Shown here piece by piece: positions 45,971 to 55,563 of a DNA stretch of 64,000 nucleotides. The stretch's first letter is position 1. Each line of letters starts with the position of its first letter. Below the pieces are notes generated by a model that saw only the letters and a program-made list of their open reading frames with translations, was not told where the DNA came from and made no database searches. The translations under genes and the position numbers were made by a program. This DNA comes from Nesterenkonia lutea (lineage in GTDB: Bacteria > Actinomycetota > Actinomycetes > Actinomycetales > Micrococcaceae): positions 1,674,001-1,738,000 of the forward strand of contig NZ_JADBED010000001.1 of assembly GCF_014873955.1 (NCBI RefSeq). The letters run 5' to 3'.

Positions 45971-46240
45971 TCATCGGCGGATACCGAGCCGCTTGATCAG
46001 CGAACGGTAACGCTCGATGTCCGTGGACGCAAGGTACTTCAGCAGACGACGACGGCGACCCACCAGGATCATCAGACCACGACGGGTGTGGTGATCATGC
46101 TTGTGCACCTTCAGGTGCTCGGTGAGGTCGGAGATCCGACGCGTCAGAACCGCAACCTGAACCTCGGGTGAACCAGTGTCACCCTCGGAAGTTGCGTACT
46201 CCTTGATGATCTCCTGTTTTACAACGGGATCTAAAGCCAT
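45971..46240 (-). CDS. rpsO: 30S ribosomal protein S15
   Basis: 89 residues, the usual S15 length. [40 protein letters not shown] and [17 protein letters not shown] match S15, an early 16S rRNA-binding protein of the small subunit. GGAG-rich sequence (GAGCTCTTCC on the plus strand) precedes the ATG. The 3' neighbour is pnp, the classic rpsO-pnp arrangement. Confidence 0.97.
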   Translation of the reverse strand: MALDPVVKQEIIKEYATSEGDTGSPEVQVAVLTRRISDLTEHLKVHKHDHHTRRGLMILVGRRRRLLKYLASTDIERYRSLIKRLGIRR

Positions 46241-46404
46241 GGAAGAGCTCCTTCATTGTTGTACCGCGAACAGGACCGGGCTTTGCCCTTGCGGGCCAGG
46301 GACCAGTGTCAGCCACCGCGGACTGCAGCATGACATCGTCGCCGAAGCGACCTGTCTACGATACAGGAGCCCGGCCCGAGAGGCCACCGGGTGCACTCCT
46401 TCTG

Positions 46405-46479
46405 GCGTTTTACCAGCCCGAGCGTGGTCTACCGGGCCGACGGTGTGCCCGGTATTTCACGCAGGGGCAGGTAAAACGC
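46405..46479. repeat. 75-bp palindromic element, copy A
   Basis: Begins GCGTTTTACC and ends GGTAAAACGC, with inner TACC/GGTA at element positions 26-29 and 47-50 exactly symmetric about the centre. It overlaps the last codons and stop of the methyltransferase gene at 46457 (codons for SVLPAPA and TGA come from the element). Confidence 0.85.
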
Positions 46480-47431
46480 TGGTGTGGAGGACGGTGAGGT
46501 ACGGAAGCTGGACCGGCTCCCCCGGCGGCAGCGCCAGGTGTTCGTCGAGATACCAGTCAAGGTTGGCCCGGCGTCGTTCGCGCGCGGGCTCATCGGCGGA
46601 GAGCCAGGAGCTCAGCGTGGTGGACAGGGTGCGGATCTGCTCCGGAGTGATCGACCGCTGCCACCGGGTGAGCGTGGTCCTCCAGGCGCCGAAGTGCGCG
46701 GCGTCCACCGAGGGGGTCCATCCGGGACGGTAGACATCCCCGGCGCGCATGATCCGGGTCAGCCGGTGCACCCACGGGACGGAGGTGTCGAGGTAGTTGG
46801 CGACCACTGCGAGGGTCCCACCGGGGCGCAGGATGCGACGCACCTCCGCCTGCACCAGCGCGTCATCGAACCAGTGCCAGGCCTGGGCAGCGACGACGAC
46901 GTCGCAGCTCGCCTCCCCCAGTCCGGTGGACTCCGCCGTGGTCCGGTGCACCTGCAGCCGGTCCTGCACACTCTCCAGCTCAAGGTCCTGATCAGCGCTC
47001 TGTGCGGCGAGCACCTCGGTCATCGCCAGGGACGGCTCCACGGCGTGGACCATCGCGCCCTGGGCGAGGAGGGCACGGGTCAGGATGCCGGTGCCGGCGC
47101 CCAGATCTGCCACCACGTCCGGGACGCGGTCCACTGCATCGATCGAGGCGGTCGCCTCGGCGGGATCGGCGGCTTGGGTGGGCTCAGCGGGATCGGCGGG
47201 ATCCACGTGAGCAACGTGATCGTCGGCATCTGCGCCGACGCGGCGTCGTGCCGGTGAAAGCTCCAGCATCGCGGCGACGACCTCCCGCGGGTATCGCGGA
47301 CGGACGGCGTCATAGCGCCACGCTTCTTCCAGGGAGGTGTCCGCGGAGAAGGAGGCGCCCAGGCGCCGTCGTCGTGCTGGGTCGGTGATCAGTGCCTGCT
47401 GGCCGGGGCGCGGCTTGGGGCGGGACGGCAC
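46457..47431 (-). CDS. Class I SAM-dependent methyltransferase
   Basis: 324 residues. The Rossmann motif I is VVADLGAGTGILTRALLAQG (about 108-127), followed by VHAVEPSLAM and VVVAAQAWHWFD, the layout of methyltransferase-11/25-type enzymes. Between residues about 65 and 100 an Asp/Pro/Ala-rich insert (HVDPADPAEPTQ and on) interrupts the usual fold entry. The C-terminal seven residues and the stop are read from repeat copy A. The acceptor substrate is unknown. Starts about 12 bp after ribF on the same strand. Confidence 0.82.
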   Translation of the reverse strand: MPSRPKPRPGQQALITDPARRRRLGASFSADTSLEEAWRYDAVRPRYPREVVAAMLELSPARRRVGADADDHVAHVDPADPAEPTQAADPAEATASIDAVDRVPDVVADLGAGTGILTRALLAQGAMVHAVEPSLAMTEVLAAQSADQDLELESVQDRLQVHRTTAESTGLGEASCDVVVAAQAWHWFDDALVQAEVRRILRPGGTLAVVANYLDTSVPWVHRLTRIMRAGDVYRPGWTPSVDAAHFGAWRTTLTRWQRSITPEQIRTLSTTLSSWLSADEPARERRRANLDWYLDEHLALPPGEPVQLPYLTVLHTSVLPAPA

Positions 47432-47443
47432 AGCGGGCCTCGT

Positions 47444-48469
47444 CTAGTCGAGCGGGAGGTCCGCGAGGACCTGGCGGGTCTGTTCCACATCCTGGTACAT
47501 CTGGTCCACCAGCTTGGACACACCCTCATAGGCGACCATGCCGCGCAGGCGTTCCAGGAACTCCACCCGGACGTGCTGGCCATAGAGGTCGAAGTCCTCC
47601 ACCGCTTCGGTGGGTCGGTCGATCACGTGGGACTCGACCACCCGTTCGAGGCCGTGGAAGGTCGGGTTCGAGCCCACCGAGATCGCGGCGGGCCATCGAG
47701 CTCCGGTCGCGTCCACCAGCCACCCGGCGTAGACGCCGTCGGCGGGGATCATGCCCTCGCTGTCACTGGCCAGGTTCGCGGTCGGGAAGCCGAGGTCACG
47801 GCCGCGGGCGGCGCCGTGCACGACTTCTCCGAGGACTGCATGGGGACGGCCGAGCACCTCAGCGGCCGCGGCGACGTCCCCCGTGTCCAGGGCTTCACGC
47901 ACCCAGGTGGAGGAGCATCGGCGGGCGGTCTCCGCCACGGTGTGACCGGACAGGGCGAAGTCGTCCACGCCCAGCACGGTGAACCCGTAGCGCTGCCCGA
48001 GCTCGACCATGGTCTCGAAGTTCCCGGAGTTGCCGCGGCCGAAGCGCACGTCGTGACCGATCACGACCACGGAGGCGTGGAGCAGGTCCGCGAAATAGGT
48101 CTTGACGAACTCCTCGGCGGTGAGTCCCGCCAGGTCGAGGTTGTAGTGCAGCACCAGCAGCGCATCGATGCCGGTCTCGGCAAGGCGCTGGAGCTTCTCC
48201 TCGGTGCCGGTGAGCATCACCGGGGCGTCATCGGGACGGTGGACCTGCAGCGGGTGCGGGTCGAAGGTGATCGCCACCGCCTGGGGGCGCGCCGGGGAAT
48301 CCTCCTCTCCGGCGTGGCCGCGGGCGGCGGAGACCAGGCGGGTGAGCACCTCCTGGTGACCCAGGTGGACGCCGTCGAAATTGCCGATGGTCACTGCGGT
48401 GGGTCCTAGCCCCTGCGGGACTTCTTCGAGACCGTTCCAGAACTGCACGTCAGAAAGCCTATCGCTCAT
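47444..48469 (-). CDS. ribF: Bifunctional riboflavin kinase/FAD synthetase
   Basis: 341 residues. The N-terminal nucleotidyltransferase (FMN adenylylation) has AVTIGNFDGVHLGHQEVL and VVVIGHDVRFGRGNSGNF; the C-terminal kinase has GRDLGFPTANL and VYAGWLVDATG with the catalytic Glu region further on. Makes FMN and FAD from riboflavin. The frame opens at 48580, but the ATG at 48469 overlaps the upstream membrane gene stop (ATGA) and begins the family N-terminus. It ends the conserved truB-ribF block, with two membrane genes inserted. Confidence 0.94.
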   Translation of the reverse strand: MSDRLSDVQFWNGLEEVPQGLGPTAVTIGNFDGVHLGHQEVLTRLVSAARGHAGEEDSPARPQAVAITFDPHPLQVHRPDDAPVMLTGTEEKLQRLAETGIDALLVLHYNLDLAGLTAEEFVKTYFADLLHASVVVIGHDVRFGRGNSGNFETMVELGQRYGFTVLGVDDFALSGHTVAETARRCSSTWVREALDTGDVAAAAEVLGRPHAVLGEVVHGAARGRDLGFPTANLASDSEGMIPADGVYAGWLVDATGARWPAAISVGSNPTFHGLERVVESHVIDRPTEAVEDFDLYGQHVRVEFLERLRGMVAYEGVSKLVDQMYQDVEQTRQVLADLPLD

Positions 48470-49011
48470 GACTCGACACCGCGTGCCGCGGGGCCGGGAC
48501 GGTGGCGCAGCAGCCAGAACAGACCGATGAACGGAAGCAGCAGCGGTATGAAGCCGTAGCCCTCCCCGAAGTGGGACCACACTGTGGCCTCCTCGAACAG
48601 CTCCGGGTCGAGGTAGGTCCAGAGTCCGACGCCGAGCACTCCGGAGAGCTCGACCAGGACGGCGACCAGCGCGACCAGCCAGGCGCGCGCTCCGATCCGG
48701 GCGAGCGCGAGCGTGGCGACGATGTAGACCGCGGCGGCGAATCCGCTCAGCAGGTAGGCCACCGGTGACGTCTCGAAGTCGGTGAGGATCTGGTAGAGCG
48801 CACGGGCGAAGGAGGAGACGGCGAAGATGCCGTAGGCGGTGATGATGAGCATGCCGACCCCGCGGTTGCGCGGTGTGGGGGCGCCGGTGGTCTCGCCGAG
48901 GTTCTCACTGGAGGTCTCGCTGGCGGCGCTGCGCGGCGCGCCGGAGGCTCGTCCGCCGTCGAATGCGCCCGCGCCGTCACGGCGACTGCGCGTCTTCTGC
49001 GCCCGACTCAC
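48466..49011 (-). CDS. Four-helix integral membrane protein, unknown function
   Basis: About 181 residues: a basic and Ser/Ala-rich N-terminal region (MSRAQKTRSRRDG) of about 70 residues followed by four membrane helices (IITAYGIFAVSSFARAL; VAYLLSGFAAAVYIVATLAL; WLVALVAVLVELSGVLGVGL; FIPLLLPFIGLFWLL). Not assigned to a known family by me; resembles small actinobacterial membrane proteins annotated as integral membrane protein. The GTG at 49011 overlaps the preceding stop (GTGA), and the open frame beyond runs antiparallel to other genes in a wrong reading frame, so it is not coding. Confidence 0.7.
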   Translation of the reverse strand: MSRAQKTRSRRDGAGAFDGGRASGAPRSAASETSSENLGETTGAPTPRNRGVGMLIITAYGIFAVSSFARALYQILTDFETSPVAYLLSGFAAAVYIVATLALARIGARAWLVALVAVLVELSGVLGVGLWTYLDPELFEEATVWSHFGEGYGFIPLLLPFIGLFWLLRHRPGPAARGVES

Positions 49012-49373
49012 AATGCGGTTCCCCACCAGATCTCCTCCAAGCGGTAGACCATCACGAACACGACGAGCCCGACGAAGCTCATCACCAGGTTGGACCAGCG
49101 GGTCTTGTCGATCATGGCCCAGATGAAGACTCCCAGCGGGAGCATCAGTGCAGTGACAATATAGCCCCAGAACTCCCAGGCCTCTCCGGTCACGGCGGCT
49201 CCGGTGGCCTGACGGATTCCGGCATAGATGCCGTAGACGATCAGGTAGAGCTCGATGGCCGCGAGCGAGATGATCGAGGAATCCGCGGGGTGATCGCGCA
49301 CTGCGGTCATCACCCAGCACACCGCCACGGACAGGGCGCAGACGAGTGTGCCTATGAGGAACATCACCGTCAT
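49008..49373 (-). CDS. Small membrane protein, unknown function
   Basis: 121 residues with four membrane helices (VMFLIGTLVCALSVAVCWVM; SIISLAAIELYLIVYGIYAG; FWGYIVTALMLPLGVFIWAM; LVMSFVGLVVFVMVYRL). Not recognised. It overlaps truB by four bases (ATGA) and the next membrane gene by a GTGA, so truB, both membrane genes and ribF form one translationally coupled run. Confidence 0.78.
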   Translation of the reverse strand: MTVMFLIGTLVCALSVAVCWVMTAVRDHPADSSIISLAAIELYLIVYGIYAGIRQATGAAVTGEAWEFWGYIVTALMLPLGVFIWAMIDKTRWSNLVMSFVGLVVFVMVYRLEEIWWGTAL

Positions 49374-50479
49374 GCAGACGGTTCCTCGGCCTCGGGAGGC
49401 ACCTCTGCAGCAGGCGCGGCTGGCGCAGGGTTCGACGCGGCGGCTGGCGCAGGGTTCGACGCGGCGGCTGGCGCAGGGTTCGACGTGGCGGCTGGCGCAG
49501 TGGCCGGTGCGAAGACCAGTTCGGGCTTGGCCTGGTAGTCCACCGATTCGGCCTGGGCCGCGTCGGCGGCCTCCGGCGAGGCCGAGGCGCCCTTCTTGGC
49601 CGGCACGTCGCGCAGCAGGGCCACGAGATCACCCTGCGGCCCGAAGGCCGCGGTGAGCTGCGGGTCCGCGCCGGTTCCCGAGGCCGTCACGCGTCGGCCG
49701 AACCCGAGGTTGGCAGTCTCCTCGGCGGTGAGCTCGCGCGCGGGGAAGAGCTGTCCGGCGGCCTCGGCCAGGCCGATATAGCCGAAGTCCTCGCCCAGCT
49801 GTTCCAGTGTCAGGGTCTGGTCGATGCTGTAGGGGCCCACCGCGGTGCGGCGCAGAGCGGTCAGGTGACCGCCCACCTCGAGGGCCTCTCCCAGATCCCG
49901 CGCCAGCGCTCGGACGTAGGTGCCTGAGGAGACCCGGACCTCGATGTCCACGTCGACGAGCTTGCCGCCCTCGATCCTGCGGATGTCGAGGACCTCGAAG
50001 CGGTGCACGCTGACCCCGCGCGCGTTGAGCTCCACCTCTTCACCGGCGCGGGCGCGGTCATAGGCGCGGCGCCCGTCGACCTTGATCGCGGAGATGGTGG
50101 CCGGCACCTGCTGAATCTCCCCGGTGAGACCGGCGACCTCGGCGTCAATGCGCTCCCGGCTCACCGCATTGGCGAACCGGGTCTGCAGAACCTCACCCTC
50201 GGCGTCGTCGGTGGAGGTGGACTGGCCCAGGCGCATCGTGGCGGTGTAGGTCTTGTCCACCCCGACGATATGGGTCAGCAGCCGGGTGGCACGGTTGATC
50301 CCGACCACCAGGACGCCCGTGGCCATCGGGTCGAGGGTCCCGGCATGGCCGACCTTGCGGGTGCCGGCGAGTTTGCGGATGCGCCCGACGACGTCGTGGC
50401 TGGTCCAGCCGGCCGGCTTGTCCACCAGGACGAGGCCGGAGCCGACCTCCAGCTCCTCAGGCTTCTGCTTCTTACCCAT
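49370..50479 (-). CDS. truB: tRNA pseudouridine(55) synthase
   Basis: 369 residues; modifies U55 of the T-loop. Seen: VLVDKPAGWTSHDVVGRIR, catalytic Asp in GHAGTLDPMATGVLVVG, YTATMRLGQSTSTDDAEG and SGTYVRALARDLGEALE. The last about 65 residues form a low-complexity Ala/Pro/Asn tail (NPAPAAAS repeats) encoded by a 24-bp tandem repeat and not part of the TruB fold. ATGG start with no strong site; six bp after rbfA. Confidence 0.95.
   Translation of the reverse strand: MGKKQKPEELEVGSGLVLVDKPAGWTSHDVVGRIRKLAGTRKVGHAGTLDPMATGVLVVGINRATRLLTHIVGVDKTYTATMRLGQSTSTDDAEGEVLQTRFANAVSRERIDAEVAGLTGEIQQVPATISAIKVDGRRAYDRARAGEEVELNARGVSVHRFEVLDIRRIEGGKLVDVDIEVRVSSGTYVRALARDLGEALEVGGHLTALRRTAVGPYSIDQTLTLEQLGEDFGYIGLAEAAGQLFPARELTAEETANLGFGRRVTASGTGADPQLTAAFGPQGDLVALLRDVPAKKGASASPEAADAAQAESVDYQAKPELVFAPATAPAATSNPAPAAASNPAPAAASNPAPAAPAAEVPPEAEEPSA
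49419..49499. repeat. 24-bp tandem repeat in truB tail
   Basis: About 3.4 copies of a unit starting GCTGGCGCAGGGTTCGACGC (copies at 49419, 49443, 49467, partial at 49491). Each unit is in frame and encodes eight residues, so slippage would lengthen or shorten the tail without a frameshift. Confidence 0.85.
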
Positions 50480-50485
50480 GGGGAC

Positions 50486-51013
50486 TCAGCTGGCCTCGTC
50501 CGAGGTCGATGCCTCAGTTCCCGTCCCGGCCTCAGGGGCCTTGGCCTCGGCCTCGGCCTCGGCCTCGGCGCCAGTCTCAGCTGCCTCTTCCTCGACCTGC
50601 CAGCGGTAGGGCTTCTCCTCGGAGGCCGGCTGCGCGTCCTTGCGGAGCGCCGCGACCTGCTCGTCCTGCTCCCGGGCCTTGCGCAGCAGGTCCTCCATGT
50701 GCGCGGCGGACTCGGGGATCTCGTCAGCGACGAACTCGAGGGTGGGGGTCAGCCGGATGTTCAGCTGCCGTCCGAGCTCGTGGCGCAGGACGCCCTGGTT
50801 TGCGGCGAGGACCGCTTCGGCACCTGTCCGGGAGTCCTCATCCGGAGCCATCACGGTGTAGTACACCGTGGAGTGCTGGAGATCGTTGGTCACGCGGGCG
50901 TCGGTGACGGTGATGAGCTCAGCGCGCTCGTCCTTGACCCGGCGACGCAGCGCCTCGGCCACGATCACCTTGATGCGCTGCGCCAGTCGGGCTGCGCGTG
51001 CTGGATCTGCCAT
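50486..51013 (-). CDS. rbfA: Ribosome-binding factor A
   Basis: 175 residues. The KH-like fold has PARAARLAQRIKVIVAEALR, VTITDARV-like ITVTDARVTNDLQHSTVYYT and LRHELGRQLNIRLTPTLEFV, ending in ESAAHMEDLLRKA. RbfA assists late 30S maturation. The C-terminal 45 residues are an acidic Ala/Glu/Thr tail. It is separated from infB by 140 bp containing a hairpin. Confidence 0.95.
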   Translation of the reverse strand: MADPARAARLAQRIKVIVAEALRRRVKDERAELITVTDARVTNDLQHSTVYYTVMAPDEDSRTGAEAVLAANQGVLRHELGRQLNIRLTPTLEFVADEIPESAAHMEDLLRKAREQDEQVAALRKDAQPASEEKPYRWQVEEEAAETGAEAEAEAEAKAPEAGTGTEASTSDEAS

Positions 51014-51084
51014 GATGCGGTCCTTTCAAAAATTCTGTGCCCCAGCCTAGCCCCGGTGCGGGGCCCGGCTGGGCGTGGTGTGCT

Positions 51085-51130
51085 GACAGGTCCGGGGACC
51101 CCGCCGTATGGCAGAGTCCCCGGAACTGTC
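51085..51130 (-). terminator. Hairpin between infB and rbfA
   Basis: GACAGGTCCGGGGAC / GTCCCCGGAACTGTC pair at 14 of 15 positions across a 16-base loop, in the 140-bp infB-rbfA gap. No U-tract follows, so it may attenuate, stabilise or be processed rather than fully terminate. Confidence 0.55.
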
Positions 51131-51153
51131 GCCGGACGAACCGGCAGGCCTGG

Positions 51154-54027
51154 TCAGGAGCGAGGAATTTCGCGCATCTCCCAGGTCTCGATGCTGTCAC
51201 CTTCGCGGATGTCGTTGAACGATCCGAGGCCGATGCCGCACTCGAAGCCGTCGCGGACCTCGGTGGCGTCGTCCTTGAACCGCTTGAGCGACTCGATGGT
51301 GAGGTTGTCCGCCACCACATTGCCGTCGCGCACCAGGCGCGCCTTGGCGTTGCGGCGGATGAGACCGGACCGGACGATCGAACCAGCGATGCTGCCGAAC
51401 TTCGAGGAGCGGAAGACCTCGCGGACCTCGGCGCTGCCCAGTGAAGCCTCTTCGTACTCCGGCTTCAGCATGCCCTTCAGCGCAGCCTCGATGTCGTCGA
51501 TGGCCGCGTAGATGACCGAGTAGAAGCGCATGTCCACGCCTTCACGGTCGGCCAGGTCGGTCACGCGCTCCGCCGGACGGACGTTGAAGCCGAGGATCAC
51601 TGCGTTGTCCACCGTGGCCAGGTTCACGTCATTCTGCGTGATCGCACCGACACCGCGGTGGATGACGCGCAGCTGCACGTCGGCGCCCACATCGATCTTG
51701 AGCAGTGCGTCTTCCAGGGCCTCCACGGCACCGGAGACGTCGCCCTTGAGGATGAGGTTGAGGGTGTCGATCTTGCCCTCGGCCACAGCCTGGTCGAAAT
51801 CTTCCAGGCTGATCCGCTTGCGGCGCTTGGCCAGCTGAGCGTTGCGCTCCGCCGCCTCACGCTTCTCGGCGATCTGGCGTGCCGTGCGGTCATCGGAGGT
51901 GGACAGGAAGGTGTCACCGGCGCGGGGCACCGAGGACAGACCCAGCACCTGCACCGGACGGGAGGGCACTGCCTCCTTGACGGTGTCGCCGTGCTCGTCG
52001 AACATGGCGCGGACGCGGCCGTGGGCGGTGCCCGCGACCATGTTGTCGCCCACACGCAGCGTGCCCGACTGGACCAGCACAGTGGCCACGGCGCCGCGAC
52101 CCTTGTCCAGGTTCGCTTCGATGGCCACACCGCGTGCTGCCTTGTTCGGGTTCGCGGTGAGCTCCAGGGCCGCGTCTGCGGTGAGCAGAATGGCTTCGAG
52201 GAGCTCGTCGATGTGCAGGTGCTGCAGTGCGGAGACGTTGACGAACATGGTGTCGCCGCCGTACTCCTCGGGCACCAGACCGTATTCGGCCAGCTGACCG
52301 CGGACCTTGTCCGGGGAGGCGCCTTCCTTGTCCATCTTGTTGACCGCGACGACGACCGGCACGTTGGCGGCCTTCGCGTGGTTCAGCGCTTCGATGGTCT
52401 GGGGCATGACGCCGTCGTCGGCGGCCACGACCAGCACCGCGATGTCGGTGACCTTCGCACCACGAGCACGCATGGCGGTGAACGCCTCGTGACCGGGAGT
52501 ATCGATGAAGGTCAGGCCGCGCTCGACGCCCTCGTGCTCGACGTGAACCTGGTAGGCACCGATGTGCTGGGTGATGCCGCCGGCTTCGCCTTCGGTCACC
52601 TTCGCGCTTCGGATGGAGTCCAGCAGGCGGGTCTTGCCGTGATCGACGTGACCCATGACGGTCACGACGGCGGCGCGTGCGGAGAGCTCTTCCGCTCCCT
52701 CCGCTGCAAGCTCGTCTTCGATGTTGATGTCGAAGGTCTCGAGCAGCTCGCGATCCTCGTCCTCCGGGGAGACGATCTGGACCGGATAGCCCAGCTCCTC
52801 GCCCAGCAGGTGGAAGGTCTCTTCGTCCAGGGACTGGTTGGCCGTGGCCATCTCACCGAGCTTCATCAGCACGGTGACGATCGCTGCCGGCTCGGCATTG
52901 ATCTTCTCGGCGAAGTCACCCAGCGAGGAGCCGCGGCGCAGCCGCACGACGGTGCTGCCGTCTCCCTTGGGAACGCGCACGCCGCCGATCTCGCGGGACT
53001 GACGCTGCTCCATCTCCTGGCGCTTTGCGCGCTTCGACTTGCGGGCCTTGGCCTTGGAGCCGCCGCGGCCGAAGGCACCAGCTGCGCCGCCGCGGCGAGG
53101 ACCGCCGCCGCGTCCACCGCGTGGCGGACCACCGGCGGGGGCACCTGGCTTGCCACCGGCAGGTGCCGGGGTCTGGCTGGGCATCATCGAGGGCTTGGGA
53201 CCGCCCGGACGTGCTGCCGCCGGGCGGGCTGCGCCGCCTGCTGCCGGAGCACCGGGGCGTGCGCCGCCGGCGCCTGCTGGACGGGGCGCGCCCGGCCGGG
53301 GGGCGCCACCGGGGGCACCCTGACCGCCGCGGGGACGGGGGCCGCCTCCGCGTTCGTTGCGCATGCCCTGCTGGGGTGCGAAGGGGTTGTTCCCCGGACG
53401 CGGACCAGCTGGCTTGGGACCGGGGCGGGGGCCGCCGGCTCCACCGGGACGAGGGGTCTGGCGCTCGGCGCCCATGCCCTGGCTCGGTGCGTAGGGGTTG
53501 TTCCCGGGACGCGGACCGCCTGGCTTGGCGCCGGTCGCGGGCTTGGCCGCCGGCTTGGAGGCCTCTGCCTCGGGAGCTGCGGGCTCCTGCTTCGCAGGCT
53601 GCTCAGCGGGCTCGGCGGCAGCCTGGGGGGCTTCCGGCTCGGCCTTCGCGGCGGGCTTGGGAGCAGGCTTCGGTCCGGGCTTGATGCCGCCTGGACGCGG
53701 AGCTGAGGAACCTGCAGACGGAGCTGCCGGGGAGGCAGACTGGGCCGGTGCCGACGTCTCAGCGGCGGGTGTGGACGCGCCGTCGGACTTCTGCGGACCG
53801 GGCCGGGCAGCCGGCTTGGAACTGGAAGCGGGCGATTCGGCGGGCTTGGCGTCAGGGAATGCCTGACGCAGCTTCTTCGCCACCGGGGGCTCCACGGTGG
53901 AGGAGGGCGACTTGACGAACTCGCCCATGCCCTGCAGTTTTGCGAGGGCTTCTTTCGAGGTGATGCCGAGCTCTTTTGCGAGCTCGTGTACGCGGGCCTT
54001 GGCCACATTTCTCCTTGTCTGGCCCAC
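51154..54027 (-). CDS. infB: Translation initiation factor IF-2
   Basis: 957 residues. The N-terminal IF2_N ([20 protein letters not shown]) is followed by an approximately 300-residue Pro/Gly/Ala-rich linker that contains the segment [15 protein letters not shown] and its near copy [15 protein letters not shown] domain from about 455: [18 protein letters not shown] (G1), [10 protein letters not shown] (G3), [17 protein letters not shown] (G4). Beta-barrel and C-terminal fMet-tRNA domains follow. Binds initiator tRNA to the 30S subunit. It sits in its conserved place between ylxR and rbfA. Confidence 0.97.
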   Translation of the reverse strand: MGQTRRNVAKARVHELAKELGITSKEALAKLQGMGEFVKSPSSTVEPPVAKKLRQAFPDAKPAESPASSSKPAARPGPQKSDGASTPAAETSAPAQSASPAAPSAGSSAPRPGGIKPGPKPAPKPAAKAEPEAPQAAAEPAEQPAKQEPAAPEAEASKPAAKPATGAKPGGPRPGNNPYAPSQGMGAERQTPRPGGAGGPRPGPKPAGPRPGNNPFAPQQGMRNERGGGPRPRGGQGAPGGAPRPGAPRPAGAGGARPGAPAAGGAARPAAARPGGPKPSMMPSQTPAPAGGKPGAPAGGPPRGGRGGGPRRGGAAGAFGRGGSKAKARKSKRAKRQEMEQRQSREIGGVRVPKGDGSTVVRLRRGSSLGDFAEKINAEPAAIVTVLMKLGEMATANQSLDEETFHLLGEELGYPVQIVSPEDEDRELLETFDINIEDELAAEGAEELSARAAVVTVMGHVDHGKTRLLDSIRSAKVTEGEAGGITQHIGAYQVHVEHEGVERGLTFIDTPGHEAFTAMRARGAKVTDIAVLVVAADDGVMPQTIEALNHAKAANVPVVVAVNKMDKEGASPDKVRGQLAEYGLVPEEYGGDTMFVNVSALQHLHIDELLEAILLTADAALELTANPNKAARGVAIEANLDKGRGAVATVLVQSGTLRVGDNMVAGTAHGRVRAMFDEHGDTVKEAVPSRPVQVLGLSSVPRAGDTFLSTSDDRTARQIAEKREAAERNAQLAKRRKRISLEDFDQAVAEGKIDTLNLILKGDVSGAVEALEDALLKIDVGADVQLRVIHRGVGAITQNDVNLATVDNAVILGFNVRPAERVTDLADREGVDMRFYSVIYAAIDDIEAALKGMLKPEYEEASLGSAEVREVFRSSKFGSIAGSIVRSGLIRRNAKARLVRDGNVVADNLTIESLKRFKDDATEVRDGFECGIGLGSFNDIREGDSIETWEMREIPRS

Positions 54028-54136
54028 GCTTCCCCGCCGGCACCAGCGGGGCTGATGTCAGCGGTTCATCGGCGAAGGCCGTTTGAACTTCTCTGAAACC
54101 GTGACGGAGCTGCTCTGAAAAGTCATCGCGGCGAAC

Positions 54137-54505
54137 TCATGCGTCGGTGTTCATCGGGGATCCATCTCTCTGAACCCGCTTTCTGGCCTCAGTCGCGCCG
54201 CGCTGCACCGAAGTGCTGGGCGGCGGGCTGGTGCCGTTGGTGCCGTTGATGTCGTGCAGCTGAAGATTCTTCGTCTCCACAGAGCGGCGGAATGCCCGGT
54301 TGAAGGCTTTCCGCCTGACTGCGGCGTCGAAGCACTCGCGCTGCGGGTGCAGCCAGGCGCCGCGTCCGGGGAGTGCCCGGGCGGTGTCCCACACCACCTG
54401 CTCAGGTGCGGGGCCGGCGTCGTCGGCTGCGATGAGGGCAAGCCTCACCACGTCGTCCTGGGCGACCTGGCGACGACAGCCGATACAGGTACGCACTGGA
54501 ACCAT
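54137..54505 (-). CDS. ylxR: YlxR/DUF448 RNA-binding protein
   Basis: 122 residues. MVPVRTCIGCRRQVAQDDVV, with the CxGCR-type motif, and PGRGAWLHPQRECFDAAVRR, are the YlxR fold, a small nucleic-acid-binding protein linked to nusA-infB and, in some bacteria, to RNase P or transcription control. The C-terminal about 35 residues are a low-complexity Ser/Thr/Gly tail. It follows nusA by 57 bp. Confidence 0.92.
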   Translation of the reverse strand: MVPVRTCIGCRRQVAQDDVVRLALIAADDAGPAPEQVVWDTARALPGRGAWLHPQRECFDAAVRRKAFNRAFRRSVETKNLQLHDINGTNGTSPPPSTSVQRGATEARKRVQRDGSPMNTDA

Positions 54506-54561
54506 GACAGTCTACCCCTTCTCGCGGTGATGGGCCGAACCGCCCGCGCGGGCGGTCCGGC

Positions 54562-55539
54562 TCAGGACGTGGCCAGCGTCGCGTCGGAGACGATGTCGAT
54601 GCGCCAGCCGGTGAGCTTCGCGGCGAGCCGGGCGTTCTGGCCCTCTTTTCCGATGGCCAGCGAGAGCTGGTAGTCCGGGACGACGACGCGGGCGCTGCGC
54701 GTGGCCTCGTCGAGGATGGTGACCGATTTCACCTTCGAGGGAGACAGCGAGTGGGCGATGAACTCGGCGGGATCGTCCGAGTGATCGATGATGTCGATCT
54801 TCTCGTCGTTGAGCTCGGTCATCACCGCGCGGACGCGGGAGCCCATGGAGCCGATGCACGCGCCCTTGGCGTTGATCCCCGACTGGTGGGCGCGCACTGC
54901 GATCTTGGTGCGGTGCCCGGCTTCGCGGGCGATGGCGGTGATCTCCACGCTGCCGTCGGCGATCTCGGGGACCTCGTGCTCGAAGAGCTTCTTCACCAGT
55001 CCCGGATGCGAGCGGGACAGCGTGATGGAGGGTCCGCGCATGCCGCGGTGGACATCGACGACGAAGGCGCGCAGCCGGCGCCCGTGGATGTACTCCTCGC
55101 CGGGGACATGCTCCTGCGGAGGAAGCAGGGCCTCGACGCTGCCCAGGTCGACCTGGACCATGTTGGGGTTGCGGCCCTGCTGGATGGTGCCGGAGATGAG
55201 CTCGCCCTCGCGGCCGCGGAACTCGCCCAGGACCTGATCATCCTCGGCGTCGCGGATGCGCTGCATGATCACCTGGCGAGCGGTGGAGGCGGCGACGCGG
55301 CCGAAGTCTCGGGGGGTGTCGTCGAACTCGCCGATGACCGTGCCGTCCTCGTCGCGCTCCTTGGCCCAGACCGTGACGTGACCTGTGGACTGATCGATCT
55401 CAGCCCGCGCGTGCTGCAGTGCACCGGGCGATTTGTGGTAAGCCAGCACCAGCGCCTGTTCAATGGCGGGGATCAGCCGCTCCAGCGGGATCTCCCGCTC
55501 TTTGACGAGCATGCGCAGTGCGCTCATATCGATATCCAC
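54562..55539 (-). CDS. nusA: Transcription termination/antitermination factor NusA
   Basis: 325 residues. N-terminal RNAP-binding domain (MDIDMSALRMLVKEREIPLE), S1 domain (ISGTIQQGRNPNMVQVDLGS), then two KH domains with GACIGSMGSRVRAVMTELN and LAIGKEGQNARLAAKLTGW. The short C-terminus is normal for actinobacteria, which lack the acidic repeats of enterobacterial NusA. It modulates pausing and termination. It follows rimP by 24 bp. Confidence 0.96.
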   Translation of the reverse strand: MDIDMSALRMLVKEREIPLERLIPAIEQALVLAYHKSPGALQHARAEIDQSTGHVTVWAKERDEDGTVIGEFDDTPRDFGRVAASTARQVIMQRIRDAEDDQVLGEFRGREGELISGTIQQGRNPNMVQVDLGSVEALLPPQEHVPGEEYIHGRRLRAFVVDVHRGMRGPSITLSRSHPGLVKKLFEHEVPEIADGSVEITAIAREAGHRTKIAVRAHQSGINAKGACIGSMGSRVRAVMTELNDEKIDIIDHSDDPAEFIAHSLSPSKVKSVTILDEATRSARVVVPDYQLSLAIGKEGQNARLAAKLTGWRIDIVSDATLATS

Positions 55540-55563
55540 TTGTGCCTCCGGTTAAGCCAGTAT

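Noticed and set aside
49419..49499. CRISPR-like array
   Set aside because: Units are contiguous, in frame, without spacers and within truB.
51658..53706. Long plus-strand frame antisense to infB
   Set aside because: Shadow of the Gly/Pro/Ala-rich IF-2 linker; no recognisable product.
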